Source of the DNA: Balanoglossus misakiensis
Lineage: Eukaryota; Hemichordata
Reading direction: 5' to 3'
DNA: 64,000 bases
NCBI GenBank assembly: GCA_040954595.2
Contig: CM082585.2
Location: 2,542,001 to 2,606,000, forward strand
This document shows positions 27,230 through 39,770 of the stretch, in pieces. Made by a program: the position numbers and the translations under genes. Below the pieces are notes generated by a model. That model searched no databases, had not been told where the DNA came from, and saw nothing but the letters and a program-made list of their open reading frames with translations. Positions within the stretch are counted from its first letter, which is position 1, and each line of letters opens with the position of its first letter.

Positions 27230-27830
27230 CTTCCACATCTCCATCCTTTAAGTTGACGCTCCACGGCACCATCCATCCACCAAAGTTTATATTTCAGCAG
27301 GTTGACTATGGTTGACGCCCCGCTCCATCCATCCATCAAAGTTTAATATTAGTAGGTTGACTATGGTTGACACTCCGCTCCATCCATCCATCCATCAAAT
27401 TTTACGTTAGTAGGTTGATTATGGTGTTACCAGTGAGCCCTACAGGAAAAAAAAGAGAAAAAAGAGAAAAAAAAACTCTTCTTCTCCATCCTTCCACTTC
27501 TCCATCGTTTAAGTTGACGCTCCATGGCACCATCCATCCATCGAAGTTTATATTTCAGCAGGTTGACTATGGTTGACGCTCCGCCCCATCCATCCATCAA
27601 AGTTTATATTTAGTAGGTTGACTATGGTTGACGCTCCGCTCCATCCATCCATCAAAGTTTAATATTAGTAGGTTGACTATGGTTGACGCTCCGCTCCATC
27701 CATCCATCAAAGTTTATATTAGTAGGTTGACTATGGTTGACACTCCGCTCCACCCATCCATCAAATTTTACGTTAGTAGGTTGATTATGGTGTTACCATT
27801 GGGGCCTACAGGGAAAAAAAGAAGAGAAGA
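27230..27830. repeat. 55-bp minisatellite (CCATCCATC-containing)
   Basis: Units begin GTTGACGCTCCGCTCCATCC and end GTAGGTTGACTATG. Starts at 27572, 27627, 27682 and 27736 are spaced 55, 55 and 54 bp. An earlier cluster at about 27250-27430 shows the same unit. The two clusters are each preceded by CTCCATCCTTCCAC and each end in a TGTTACCA..G..CCTACAGG phrase, so a larger block of about 260-320 bp was also duplicated. Confidence 0.85.
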
Positions 27831-27925
27831 GAGAAAAAAGAAAGAAAGAAAGGAAGAGAGAGAGAAGAAGAAGAGTACCGGTGGGACCTACAGAAGAAAA
27901 AAGAATGAAAGAATTAAATACATGA
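27806..27925. repeat. Purine-rich (GA/A) simple-sequence tract
   Basis: An almost uninterrupted A/G run with AAAG and AGAG motifs, broken by GTACCGGTGGGACCTAC. A shorter A-rich tract at 27450-27475 follows the equivalent point of the first minisatellite block, so the tract belongs to the duplicated block. Confidence 0.75.
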
Positions 27926-27937
27926 AATCAATGATAA

Positions 27938-29330
27938 TTAAAGCTGCAAGCAGCGTTGGTGGGGCACAAACGGTTCCCATGGTAACCAGCGAATCCCAAA
28001 GCTGTATCTGCTGTGGATACCAAGATATGGGAAAGTAGGTCAAAGGTCACCTTAGTTCACCCAAATTTGGGCGAAACATTTTGACACCATACTTGTCCAT
28101 GACCAACAAAAACCAAACCTCTAGCCCTATTGGTTAGCCTGGAATTAGATATGTGCATAATTAATGAGGTAACATAAAAGACCCCAAAAGGTGTTCAATC
28201 CCTCCAAAAGCCAAGGCTCTATCCTGTCTGGATGCCGAGATATAGGGAAGAAGGTCAAAGGTCACCTGAGGTCACCAAAATTTGAGCAAAATTTTGACAC
28301 CACATATGTCCTTATACAACAAAAACCAAACATCTAGCCCTGTTGGTTAGCTTGGAATAAGATATGCACATAATTAATGAGGTATTGTGTAAGACTCTAT
28401 TAGGTGGTCAATCCCCCAATAGCCAGGGCTGTAACTGCTCTGGAAGCTGAGATATGGGAAAGTAGGTCAAAGGTCACCCAAAATTTGGGCATAAAAGTTT
28501 GACCCCATAGTGGGCCATGTCCAACAAAAACCAGACCTGGAGCCCTATTGGTTAGCCTGGATTTAGATATGCAGAAAATGATGTTTCAGAAATAGGTCAA
28601 AGGTCATTGCCAAAATATTTGTGTCATGTCCTGACAGCATTGGTACCCATGTCCACAAAATTCATGACTGTAGTGCTTTTACAAGAGGAGGTATGGGGAA
28701 TATGCATATATAATTAGTTGGTTTAAAACTGGGTCAAAGGTCATGTGAAAATTGCCCCCAAAATTGTGACAAGTTCCGGTCATATGATGACTTATATCCA
28801 CAAAAATAATTTCCTTGGTGTCAACATTTTGGCTATAGAACGGAATTTACATTTTTCAATGGTTTTCAGGAAATCCAATATGGCCGCCATAATGATCGAC
28901 CAATCACAGTGCACTTCGCAAACTTGAAAGACATAGGTTAGGTGACTGCATACCCCGAATCCCATAACTCGGCGATCACTGCTTCTGGAGAAGAAGATTT
29001 TAAAAGTTTTAAGTAGTTTTTCAGAAAAAAAATTGTAGCAAAAAAACTTTATATTTGACATCATGATTTCAATGGGGTAAAATGATGGACAGAAGGTAGG
29101 CTACCTGCACACAAAATTTGAACCTGATTGGCCCAGTAGTTTTTGAGAAGGAGTCATTTAACGGTTTTCGGAAAATCTAATATGGCCGCCAGGTCACGTG
29201 ACTAATTAAATATTCATGGCCACTCTAGGTCTACTCATTGGCCCCTATCACCCTACCAAGTTTCAGCCCTGTAGGTGCTGCGGTTTTCCAGATCTACCTC
29301 GCCTGGCTTGTGCCCCTTATGATAGCATTA
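27938..29330 (+). repeat. Interspersed repeat, family Y, with 215-bp internal tandem repeats
   Basis: It starts with AATTAAAGCTGCAAGCAGCG, where GCTGC-AA-GCAGC can form a short hairpin. It then contains about three internal repeats of roughly 215 bp (near 27990, 28208 and 28421). Each has an AGGTCAAAGGTCA element, a phrase ACAAAAACCAAAC, and CTATTGGTTAGCCTGGAAT. The 3' part contains AAATCCAATATGGCCGCC (28872 and 29176) and GACCAATCAC. A reverse-oriented copy with the same start lies at 51440-51668. This looks like an interspersed non-coding element; the superfamily is not recognised. Confidence 0.7.
28037..28743 (+). promoter_or_regulatory. Cluster of five DR1 nuclear-receptor-type sites within repeat Y
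   Basis: AGGTCAAAGGTCA, two AGGTCA half-sites separated by one base, occurs exactly at 28037-28049, 28252-28264, 28464-28476 and 28594-28606. GGGTCAAAGGTCA occurs at 28731-28743. DR1 is the consensus layout bound by RXR heterodimers, HNF4 and COUP-TF. The sites sit at equivalent positions of the internal repeats, so they multiplied with the repeat. Function is not shown by sequence. Confidence 0.6.
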
Positions 29331-32300
29331 ATGTGGCAAGCCAGCCCAACCCAACAAACTGAGGGTCAAGGGGTACATATGGTCAATTAATAAAAAAAAA
29401 TAAGGTGCGACCAACATTGGCTAGGTCTAAGCAGTTCCTATGGATACCAGAGAGTGCCAATGCTATATCTGCTATGTTTATAGGAAAGTTGATCAAAGGT
29501 CACCAAGAGCTCACCCAAAATTGTCAACAAATTTTTCTTCCAAAATGATCAGTGTAAAATGAAAAACAAGACTTCTGGCTCTATTGGTTAACCTGGTTAT
29601 TAGGTGTTCCAGCCTTCAAAATTGTAAGACGTTATCTGCTGTGCATGCCAAGGCATGGAAAAATAGGTCCATCAAAAATGTCCAAAACCAAAGCCATCAA
29701 AAATGTCAGAAAAAAATTTGATTGCATAGTGGTCTATGTTCAAGGAAACCCAGACTCAAAGCTTCATTGTCTAGTCTACAATTACGTAAGCACATATTTA
29801 TAAGATTATCATTGGTCAAGAAATTCAGCAAAAAAATTAAGTCCAAAAGTAGAGCATGTTCATAAAAAATTCAACCTGTAACAATATGGGTAAGCTCAGC
29901 ATTAGATATGCACATATTTAATAAGGTCAACATTGGTCCAGTGGATTCCAAATGTAACAAAAATACCTAAGTCCCATACTTGTCCATATACATCAAAAAC
30001 CAAACCTCTAGTGCTACTAGTCTTGCCGCAATAAGATATTCAGAAAAGAATACAGGTGCCAAATGTAGAACGAAGTTCAATGCCAAAATATGTCCTGGCA
30101 GCAGTAATGTGACAAAAATCATCACTGTTGTGCTTTTCAACAAGAGGCACATCCACGAATAATTAAGTTCTGAAAAAAACTAGATCAAAATACATGCGAA
30201 AGTTGCCAAAAAAAATGCAATGTATTCTGGTCATATGAAGACTCGTATCTATAAAAAGAATTGGTGTGCAATCAATGAGTAGCCCAGAAAAAGGAAATTT
30301 TAGTTTTTAATCAGAATTCATAAAATCCAATTTGGCTTCAATAAGCTTTAATTAAGTTCTGAAAGATCTGGATCAAAGAACAAATGAAAGTTGCCAAAAA
30401 TTTGTATTATTAGGTGTTGAAAAAGGTTGGATCAAAGGACATGTGAAAGTTGCCAAAAAATTGTAACATATTCTAGTCGTATGGTGACTCGTATCCATTA
30501 AAGGAATTTGTATGCAATCAATGCATAGGCTAAAAATAGGAAAATTTAGTTCTTAATCGGAGTTTAGACAATCTAATTTGGCTCCAATGAGATTTAACCA
30601 ATCAAAATTCACTTGAAAACTTGATTAGATAAAAAAATGACAATTATAATGAGATTTTCAAAAATCCAATAAGGCATCAAAAGTCACATGACCACTAATG
30701 ATATTATTGTCAAACTTTGAACCGGACAGTCAATTAGTAATTGATTTGCCCTGCAGTTTTGAAAAAATATGTCAACTTGTAGAAATTATCAGAAAATCCA
30801 ATATGGCCGTCATGAAGAAGACAATTAAACTTACAAGCAGGATTGCAGGGGCTAAACTGGTTAGCATGGTTTCAAAAGAAAGCAAAGGTTGTATCTGTTG
30901 TGGATGCCAAGAAATGGTAAAGTACTTCATTAGGTGTTCCAGTCCTCTAAATTTGAAACATGCATCTGCTGTGCATGCCAGGTTATGGGAACGTAGATCA
31001 AAGGTCATTGCCAAAATTATCAAAAAATAAGGTTATGTTCCGGCAGCAGCAGTACTCATGTAAACAAAATCATGACTGTTGTGCTTTTTAACAAGAATCG
31101 TATCCACATACAATTAAGTTCAGAAAACACTGGATCAAAGGACATGTGTAGTTGTCAAAATTTTGTATAATCAAGTTCTGAGAAAACTGGATCAAAAACA
31201 TGTATTCTGGTCATATGGCGACTCGTATCCATACAAAAGTTTTATCCAATAAGGTTGAACCAATCACAATTCACTTGAAAACTTAAGTAGAAAAAGATTT
31301 TTGACATTTTTAATGAGATTTTTCAAAAATCCATAATAAATCCAAAGTCACATGACCACTAACATTATTATTGAAAAAATTGGAACCGCACAGTAAATTA
31401 GAACTTTATTGGCCTTGTAATTTTTGAAAAGAGTCAACTTTTAAAGGTTATCAGAAAATCCAATATGGCTGCCATGACGAAGACAAAGCTAAAAGCAGCA
31501 TTGGAGGGACGAATGTGGTTAGCATGGTTCCAACAGAAAGCAAAGGCTGTATCTGTAGCAGATGCCGAGAAATGGTAAAGTAAGCCAGATGTCATGCAAA
31601 ATTGTGCCAACAAATTTTGATATCAAACTGATCAGTGTCCAACAAAATCCAGACTTCTAAGCTATATTGGTTAACTTGAAATTGCTTATGTACATAATTA
31701 TTGTGTTAACGTTTAATACTTCATTAGGTATTCCAGTCCTAAAAATTTGAAGGCTGTATCTGCTGTACATTCCAAGGCATGGGATAGTAGATCAAAGGTC
31801 ATTGCCAAAGTTATCAAAAGATTTGGGTTATGTCCTGGCAGCAGTAGTACTCATGTGAACAAAATCATGACTGTTGTGCTTTTTAACAAGAGGCATATCC
31901 ACATAAAATTAAGTAGTGAACAAAAATGGATTAGAGAATGTGTGAAAGTTGCCAAAAAATGTAACATATTCTAGTCATATGGTGACTCGTATCCATAAAA
32001 AATAGTTGTGTGCTATCAATTAGTAGGCAAGAAATAGGAAAATGTATTTGTTAATCGGATTTTAGAAAATTCAATTTGGCTCCAATAAGGTTAAACCAAT
32101 CACAATTCACTTGAGAACATGATTAGGAAAAATAAATGAGATTTTTTAATGAGATTTTCAAAAATCCAATAAGGCATCCAAAGTCACATGACCACTAATG
32201 ATATTATTGTCAAACTTTGTGAACAGTAAATTAGAACTTGATTCGCCCTGCAGTTTTGAAGAAAGTCAACTTTTATAGATTATCAGAATATCCTATATGG

Positions 32301-34310
32301 CAACCATGAAGGAGACAATTAAAGCAACATGCAGCATTGCAGGGGCCAAAGTGGTTAGCATGGTTCCAACACAAAGCAAAGGCTGTATCTGTTATGGATG
32401 CTGAGAAATGGTTAAGTAAGTCAGAGGTCATGCAAAATTGTGCTAACAAAATTTGATATCACACTGATCCAACAAAAAGCCAGACTTCTAACTCTATTGG
32501 TTAATTTGAAAAAGCTTATGTACATAAATATTGTGTTAAAGTTTAAACTTCATTAGGTGTTTAAGTCCTCCAAATTTGAAGAATGTATCTGCTGTGCATG
32601 CCAAGTTATGGGGAAGTACATCAAAGGTAATTGCCAAAATTATCAAAATATATGTGTTATGTCCTGGCAGCAGTAGTACTAATGTGAACAAAATCATGAC
32701 TGTTGTGCTTTTAACAAGAGGCATATCCACATAAAATTTAGTTCTGGAATTACAGTATCAAAGGAGATGCGAGAGTCACCAGCAAATTGAAATATATTCT
32801 TGTTAATGGTGACTCATATCCATAAAAATTATTTGTGTGGTTTCAATGAGTAGGCTAGAAATAGGAAATTTTAGTTTTTAATCGGAGATCAGAAAATCCA
32901 ATATGGGTCCAATTAGTTTTAACCAATCAAAATTTACTTGAAAACTTGATTAGAAATAGATTTTTGATTTTTTTTATGATATTTTTCAAAAATCCAATTA
33001 TGCATCCAAAGCCACATGACCACTACTGATACTATTATTGTCAAACATTGAACCGCACAGTAAATTAGAACTTGATTGGCCCTGTATTTTTTGAAAAAAA
33101 TGTCAAGTTTTAAAGGTTATCCGAAAATCCAATATGGCCACCATGAAGAAGACAATTAATACTAAAAGCAGCATTGGAGGGACCAAAGCGGTTAGCATGG
33201 TTCGAACAGAAAGCAAAGGCTGTATCTGTTATGGATGCTGAGAAATGGTAAGTAAGCGAGAGGTCACGCAAATTTGGGCCAACAAATTTCGATATCAAAC
33301 TGAGCTGTGTCCAACAGAAAACAGACTTCTCAGCTCTATTGGTTAACTTGAAATTGCTTATGTACATAATTATTGTGTTAAAGTTTAATACTTCATTAGG
33401 TGTTTCAGTCCTCCAAATATTTTGTTTATTTCCTGGCAGCAGAAAGCAAAGGCTGCATCTGTTATAGATGCAAAACTCCTGTGAACAAAATCATGACTGG
33501 TGTGCTTTTTGACAAGAAGCATATCCACGCACAATTAAGTTCTGGAAAAAATGGATCAAAGGACATTCGAAAATTGCCCAAAAATTGTAATATAAACTGG
33601 TCATGTGGTGACTCATATCTATTAAAAGAATTTGGGTAGGCTAGAAATAGGATTTTTTTTAAATCGTGTGTTTAGAAAATCCGATTTGGCTTTAATTAGG
33701 ATAAACCAATCACAATTCACTTGAAAACGTGATTAGGAAAAGATTTGTGAAATTTTTCATGAGATTTTTCAAAAATCCAATATGGCAACCAAAGTGACAT
33801 GACCACTAATGATATTATTGTCAAACATTAAACCGCACAGTAAATTAGAACTTGATTTGCCTTGTAGTTGTTGAAAAGATGTAAATTTTTAAGTGTTATC
33901 ATAATATCCAATATGGCCGCCATTAAGAAGAAATGGGATGGGCCCAAGCAGTTAGCATGGTTCTAACAGAAAGCAAAGGATGTTTTGTTAAAAAAATCAT
34001 ATGAAAACTCATATGTTCGAAAGAGCATACAGTGTGGTTTAACCGTGAGCGTCATTGGGCAAAATTTCTTTTTGGATTTTGGCGCTATATAAACTTTTTT
34101 GCTTGATTGATTTGATTTGATTTTGTTGTGGATGCAAAGAAATGGTAAAGTAAGCCAGAGGTCACGCAAAATTGTGACACAAATGTTTGATCTTAAACTG
34201 ATCAGTGTCAAACAAAAAACCAGATTTCTAAGCTCTATTGGTTAACTTGAAATAGATTATGTACAAAATTATTGTGTAAAAGTTTAATACTTTATTGGGT
34301 GTTGCAGTCC
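29331..34310. repeat. Diverged tandem copies of family Y
   Basis: Recurring phrases in fixed order are AATCCAATATGGCNNCCATG, GGGGCCAAANTGGTTAGCAT, GCTGTATCTGCTGTGNATGC, GATCAAAGGTCATTGCC, ATGTCCTGGCAGCAGTAGTA, ACAAAATCATGACTGTTGTG, AACAAGAGGCATATCCACAT and AACCAATCACAATTCACTTG. The CCAATATGG phrase recurs at about 30799, 31458, 32291, 33128 and 33908, spacings of roughly 660-840 bp. Copies are diverged and contain small indels. Short ORFs in them are not conserved between copies. Confidence 0.75.
33983..34127 (+). mobile_element. Short SINE/LINE-tail insertion with 7-bp target duplication
   Basis: TTTTGTT at 33983-33989 and again at 34121-34127 flanks about 131 bp that interrupts a family Y copy. 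The neighbouring copies read straight through this point. The insert ends with GGCGCTATATAAAC followed by a TTGATTTGATTTGA-type tail. A GCGCTATATAAA segment before a short repeated tail is typical of 3' ends of animal L2/CR1-like elements and SINEs that share them. It is a truncated copy. Confidence 0.7.
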
Positions 34311-36690
34311 ACCAAATTTGAAGGCTGTATCTGCTGTACATGCCAAGGCATGGGATAGTAGATCAAAAGTCATTGCCAAAATTATCAAAAGATTTGGGTT
34401 ATGTCCTGGCAGCAGTAGTACTCATGTGAACAAAATCATGACTGTTGTGCTTTTTAACAAGAGGCATATCCACATAAAATAAGTTCTGGAATTACTGGAT
34501 CAAAGAACATGTGGAAGTAGTCTAATAATTATGATATATTCTGGTCCTATGGTGACTCGTATCCATAAAAAGAATTTGTGTGGTTTCAATGAGCACGCTA
34601 GAAATAGGAAATTTTAGTCTTTTATCGGAGATCAGAAAATCCAATTTGGCTCCAATAAGGTTTACCCAATCACATTTTACTTGAAAACTTGATTAGAAAT
34701 AAATGTTTTGAAATTTTTTTATTCTATTTTTCAAAAATCCAAAGCCACATGACCACTAACGATATTATTGTCAAACATTGAACCGCACAGTCAATTTGAA
34801 CTTGATTGGCCCTGTAGTTTTTGAAAAAAATGTCACCTTTTAAAGGTTAACCGAAAATCCAATATGGCCGCCATGAACAAGACAATTACAACTAAAAGCA
34901 GCATTGGAGGGACCAAAGTGGTTAGCATGGTTCCAACAGAAAGCAAAGGCTGTATCTGTTATTGATGCTGAGAAATTGTAAGTAAGCCAGAGGTCACGCA
35001 AATTTGGGCCAACAAATTTTGATATCAAACTGAGCTGTGTCCAACAGAAAACAGACTTCTAAGCTCTATTGGTTAACTTGAAATAGCTTATGTACATAAT
35101 TATTGTGTTAAAGTTTAATTCTTCATAAGGTGTTCCAGTCCACCAAATTTGAAGGCTGTATCTGCTGTACATGCCAAGGCATGGGATAGTAGATCAAAAG
35201 TCATTGCCAAAATTATCAAAAGATTTGGGTTATGTCCTGGCAGCAGTAGTACTCATGTGAACAAAATCATGACTGTTGTGCTTTTTAACAAGAGGCATAT
35301 CCACATAAAATAAGTTCTGGAATTACTGGATCAAAGAACATGTGGAAGTAGTCTAATAATTATGATATATTCTGGTCCTATGGTGACTCGTATCCATAAA
35401 AAGAATTTGTGTGGTTTCAATGAGCACGCTAGAAATAGGAAATTTTAGTCTTTTATCGGAGATCAGAAAATCCAATTTGGCTCCAATAAGGTTTACCCAA
35501 TCACATTTTACTTGAAAACTTGATTAGAAATAAATGTTTTGAAATTTTTTTATTCTATTTTTCAAAAATCCAAAGCCACATGACCACTAACGATATTATT
35601 GTCAAACATTGAACCGCACAGTCAATTTGAACTTGATTGGCCCTGTAGTTTTTGAAAAAAATGTCACCTTTTAAAGGTTAACCGAAAATCCAATATGGCC
35701 GCCATGAACAAGACAATTACAACTAAAAGCAGCATTGGAGGGACCAAAGTGGTTAGCATGGTTCCAACAGAAAGCAAAGGCTGTATCTGTTATTGATGCT
35801 GAGAAATTGTAAGTAAGCCAGAGGTCACGCAAATTTGGGCCAACAAATTTTGATATCAAACTGAGCTGTGTCCAACAGAAAACAGACTTCTAAGCTCTAT
35901 TGGTTAACTTGAAATAGCTTATGTACATAATTATTGTGTTAAAGTTTAATTCTTCATAAGGTGTTCCAGTCCACCAAATTTGAAGGCTGTATCTGCTGTA
36001 CATGCCAAGGCATGGGATAGTAGATCAAAGGTCATTGCCAAAATTATCTAAAAGATTTGGGTTATGTCCTGGCAGCAGTAGTACTCATGTGAACAAAATC
36101 ATGACAGATGTGCTTTTTAACAAGAGGCATATCCACATAAATAAATTCTGGAATTACTGGATCAAAGGACATGCGATAGTCGCAAACAAGTTGTTCAATC
36201 AAGTTTTGTAAAAATTTGATCAAAGAACATCTGAAAGTAGTCTAATAATTTTGATATATTCTGGTCCTATGGTGACTCATATCCATAAAAAGAATTTGTG
36301 TGGTTTCAATGAGCACGCTAGAAATAGGAAATTTTAGTCTTTTATCGGAGATCAGAAAATCCAATTTGGCTCCAATAAGGTTTACCCAATCACATTTTAC
36401 TTGAAAACTTGATTAGAAATAAATGTTTTGAATTTTTTTTATTCTATTTTTCAAAAATCCAAAGCCACATGACCACTAACAATATTATTGTCAAACATTG
36501 AACCGCACAGTCAATTTGAACACCAAATTTGAAGGCTGTATCTGCTGTACATGCCAAGGCATGGGATAGTAGATCAAAGGTCATTGCCAAAATTATCAAA
36601 GATTTGGGTTATGTCCTGTCAGCAGTAGTACTCATGTGAACAAAATCATGACTGTTGGGCTTTTTAACAAGATGCATATCTATGTATAAT
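34311..36690. repeat. 831-bp tandem duplication within family Y
   Basis: ACCAAATTTGAAGGCTGTAT occurs at 34311, 35142 and 35973, an exact 831-bp period, and again at 36522. The first two units look almost identical throughout. The third (35973-36521) is shortened and carries an insertion of about 65 bp near 36160-36230. The fourth is a stub of about 160 bp. The low divergence contrasts with the older Y copies to the left. Confidence 0.9.
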
Positions 36691-37244
36691 TTACTTCTTA
36701 TAAAATAATGTAAAGGACACTGTGGTGCCCTTTGGGGATTACTCAGAAATTAGGTATTCACCAGAATTAAATTCAGGGGCGACATTGGCAAGCATATATG
36801 GCATTAATATTTAAATACTATGGAAACATAAAAAAATTAACTATGCCAAATAAAGTGTTATGTGTCACAGCAATCTTACAAGCTACACTAAAAAAACAAC
36901 AACTGATTTTTGTCCAAAAACTGTCTGTAAAAATACATGCGAGTATGACAAATTAATTAGTCCAATCAGACAGAGGCATTCACTGACCTACCACCAGTTT
37001 ATAATAAAATAGCTGGTGGTCCCTGTAACAGCTGGACCATTAAAATTATATAAGGAAGATCAGTTAAAAATTTACTCCAAGATTGCCGTTTATTTTTCTG
37101 ATAAAAATGTTTATACATCTTAGTAGGTTATAACAAAGAAAATTATCAAAATCGGTTCACCGGATTTCAGCGTACAAACGCATCAAATAATACTGAGATT
37201 CTCAAGTATCTTCACCATTTTTCAAAGAATTTTACCAAATTATA
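36691..37244. other. Spacer between repeat families, no gene seen
   Basis: AT-rich sequence without recognised exons. It contains phrases resembling the diffuse AT-rich repeats nearby. Nothing further can be supported. Confidence 0.5.
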
Positions 37245-38606
37245 TAAAAATGTAAGATTCACAGAAGATTACTTCTTTCAGTTTTACAGGAGATCATCTA
37301 AACTTGTAAAAAAAATCTCTCTATTTTTTGCATGGCACCATGGTAAAATATGAAAATTTGCAATGTTTGATGTTCCGTGTCTAAATCATGTTTGATCTAA
37401 TTTTCACGAAATTTTCAGATTATATTACAATATATGTGCAGATACAGATAGTGACTTATGTTTTTGATATCTGGATTATAATTTAAATTCCCAGGCGCTC
37501 AAAAATGGTAAACCTAGCATTTTACCATTGCAAATGGGCGGCCAAATTCGGTTGACATTTCATTAGATGGCAATATTTGTTTATACATTGCAATTTGCTG
37601 AAAATCAGTTCAATCACTGTAGTAAGTGGAAATATTTAAATTCTTGTGTATTTTAGCAATCATAAAGCTGATATTACTATCAAAAAAATGTTATACAGTT
37701 GCTTCTGGACAGCAAAAATTGCCATCATTCAAGTCAAAGTCTCAGATCGGCCCTTTTGCTTGCCTGTGTCGAGCAGATATCAAAAGTGGAGAAAGTTGGA
37801 TAGTTTAATTTCTACATGTTACCTGTACTATCCTTGTAGACTATTAACATTAACAAGAATTTCATATTAAATTCTGGTATGATATGCATGGAAAGACTGG
37901 CTGGCTATAAATCATAAAAATGGACGCCGTTGCACCATACAGTTTTACTGCATACACACGTATTTTAAGCAAACTGTGCCTTTCATGTATTCCACTTTTC
38001 TCCCTTCCTTGCTGGCTTTCTCTGTTTTTTTTCTGACTGTGTCTTTATAAAATTACTATTTTTGTTTATTTTTTTTTTTTTTTTTTTTTTGGGGGGGGGG
38101 GGGGGGGGTAATTCAATTTCTGGCTCAAAAAATTGTACTAGAGCTGGTAAGGTTTCCTGAAAATTAATCCCTGTATCTTTAACGCAGGTGTGCAAGTTCA
38201 TATAAAGTTCATTGGTTAAAGGAATATTATGAGCTGATAAATTTACTAAGCTCTTCTTTCCAGTTAGAAGCTCTGCTATATTAACAACTACTCTCAATGC
38301 TACTTCAATAATGTTGCCTGTGCAAATTGACAATCAAAATATCCATTAGTTAGACAACATATTTGGTTGGGTAATTACAGAATAATAACTATAATTCCAT
38401 GCATACTCGACCTAAACTCAAATTAGAATATATAACTAAAATTATAGTTATACACAGGTCTATAAAATGCTAAGAAAATGTAAAATCTAGGAAAGAACAC
38501 CCATGGGCATTCAGCTCTTAGCAGATAACATCAGTCACTTTGAAGACATGTCACTTCCCAGACTTTACTAAAAATACTTCCAACTCTGACGTTAAACGCA
38601 TCTCCA
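37245..38606. repeat. Repeat unit X, copy 1
   Basis: It begins near AAGATTCACAGAAGATTACT and ends near ACGCATCTCCAAAAAATCC. It shares long, well-conserved sequence with 39592-41345 and 41433-42758. It differs by a T-run plus G-run (38069-38108) that interrupts the 3' end of the candidate exon. X copies are separated by family Y pieces, so X and Y were duplicated together as a segment. Confidence 0.88.
38057..38317 (-). CDS. Candidate exon in X copy 1, disrupted by a poly-A/poly-C tract
   Basis: The acceptor (TTTGCACAG) is intact, and the reading frame after it contains NIIEVALRVV, NIAELLTGKKSLVNLSAHN and NELYMNLHTCVKDTG as in the other two copies. The 3' part is changed by an expansion that adds proline and lysine runs before the presumed donor, lengthening the exon from 223 to 261 nt and changing its phase. 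Compared with the other copies it has a Val and Asn where they have Val and Asp, and Phe-Gln near the end. It is probably the decayed member of the set. Function is unknown. Confidence 0.3.
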
Positions 38607-39591
38607 AAAAATCCAATATGGCAACCATGAAGAAGACAATTAAAGCAACATGCTGCATTGGAGGGACCAAAGTGGTAAGCATGGTTCCAAAAGAAAGCGA
38701 AGGCTGTTTCTGTTGTGGATGCCAAGAAATGGTAAAGTAAGCCAGAGGTCATGCAAAATTGTGCTAACAAAATTTGATATCAAACTGATCAGTGTCCAAC
38801 AAAAAACCAGACTTCTAAGCTCTATTGGTTAACTTGAAATAGCTTATGTACATAATTATTGTGCTAAAGTTTAATACTTCATTAGGTGTTTCAGTCCTCC
38901 AAATTTGAAGACTGTATCTGCTGTGCATGCCAACTTATGGAAAAGTAGATCAAAGGTCATTGCCATAATTAGCAAAATATTTTGGTTATTTCCTGGCAGC
39001 AGCAGTACTCATGTGAACAAAATCATGACTGCTGTGCTTTTTAACAAGAGGCATATCCACATAAAATAAGTTCTGGAATTACTGGATCAAAGGACATGCG
39101 AGAGTCGCAAACACATTGTTTAATCAAGTTCTGTAAAAACTTGATCAAAGAACATGTGAAAGTAGTCTAATAATTGTGATATATTCTGGTCATATGGTGA
39201 CTCATATCCATAAAAAGAATTTGTGTGGTTTCAATGAGCAGGCTAGAAATAGGAAATTTTAGTCTTTTATTGGAGATCAGAAAATCCAATTTGGCTTCAA
39301 TAAGGTTTACCCAATCACAATTTACTTGAAAACTTGATTAGAAATAGATTTTTGAAATGTTTTAATGATATTTTTTCAAAAATCCAAAGCCACATGACCA
39401 CTAATGATATTATTGTCAAACATTGAACCGCACAGTAAATTAGAACTTGATTGGCCCTGTAGTTTTTGAAAAAAATGTCAACTTTTAAAGGTTATCCAAA
39501 TATCCAATATGGCCGCCATGAAGAAGACAATTAAAACATTTACTAAAAGCAGCATTTGAGGGACCAAAGCGGTTAACATGGTTCCAACATA
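38607..39591. repeat. Family Y copy between X copies 1 and 2
   Basis: Contains the full ordered set of Y phrases (AATCCAATATGGCAACCATG, GTATCTGCTGTGCATGCCAA, CCTGGCAGCAGCAGTACTC, AACCGCACAGTAAATTAGAA). It ends in a second CCAATATGGCCGCCATG just before X copy 2 begins. Confidence 0.85.
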
Positions 39592-39770
39592 AAAATGCAA
39601 GATTCACAGAAGATTACTTCTTTCAGTTTTACAGGAGATCATCTAAACTTGTAAAAAAATCTCTCTATTTTTTGCATGGCACCATGGTAAGATATGAAAA
39701 TTTGCAATGTTTGATGTTCCGTGTCTCAATCATGTTTTATCTAATTTTCACGAAATTTCCAGATTATATT

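Noticed and set aside
30698-38740. Recurring frame with KGCICCGCQEMVK-like cysteine-rich peptide in family Y
   Set aside because: The frame is lost in most copies through stops and indels and has no flanking domain. It follows from the shared phrase GGCTGTATCTG(C/T)TGTGGATG.
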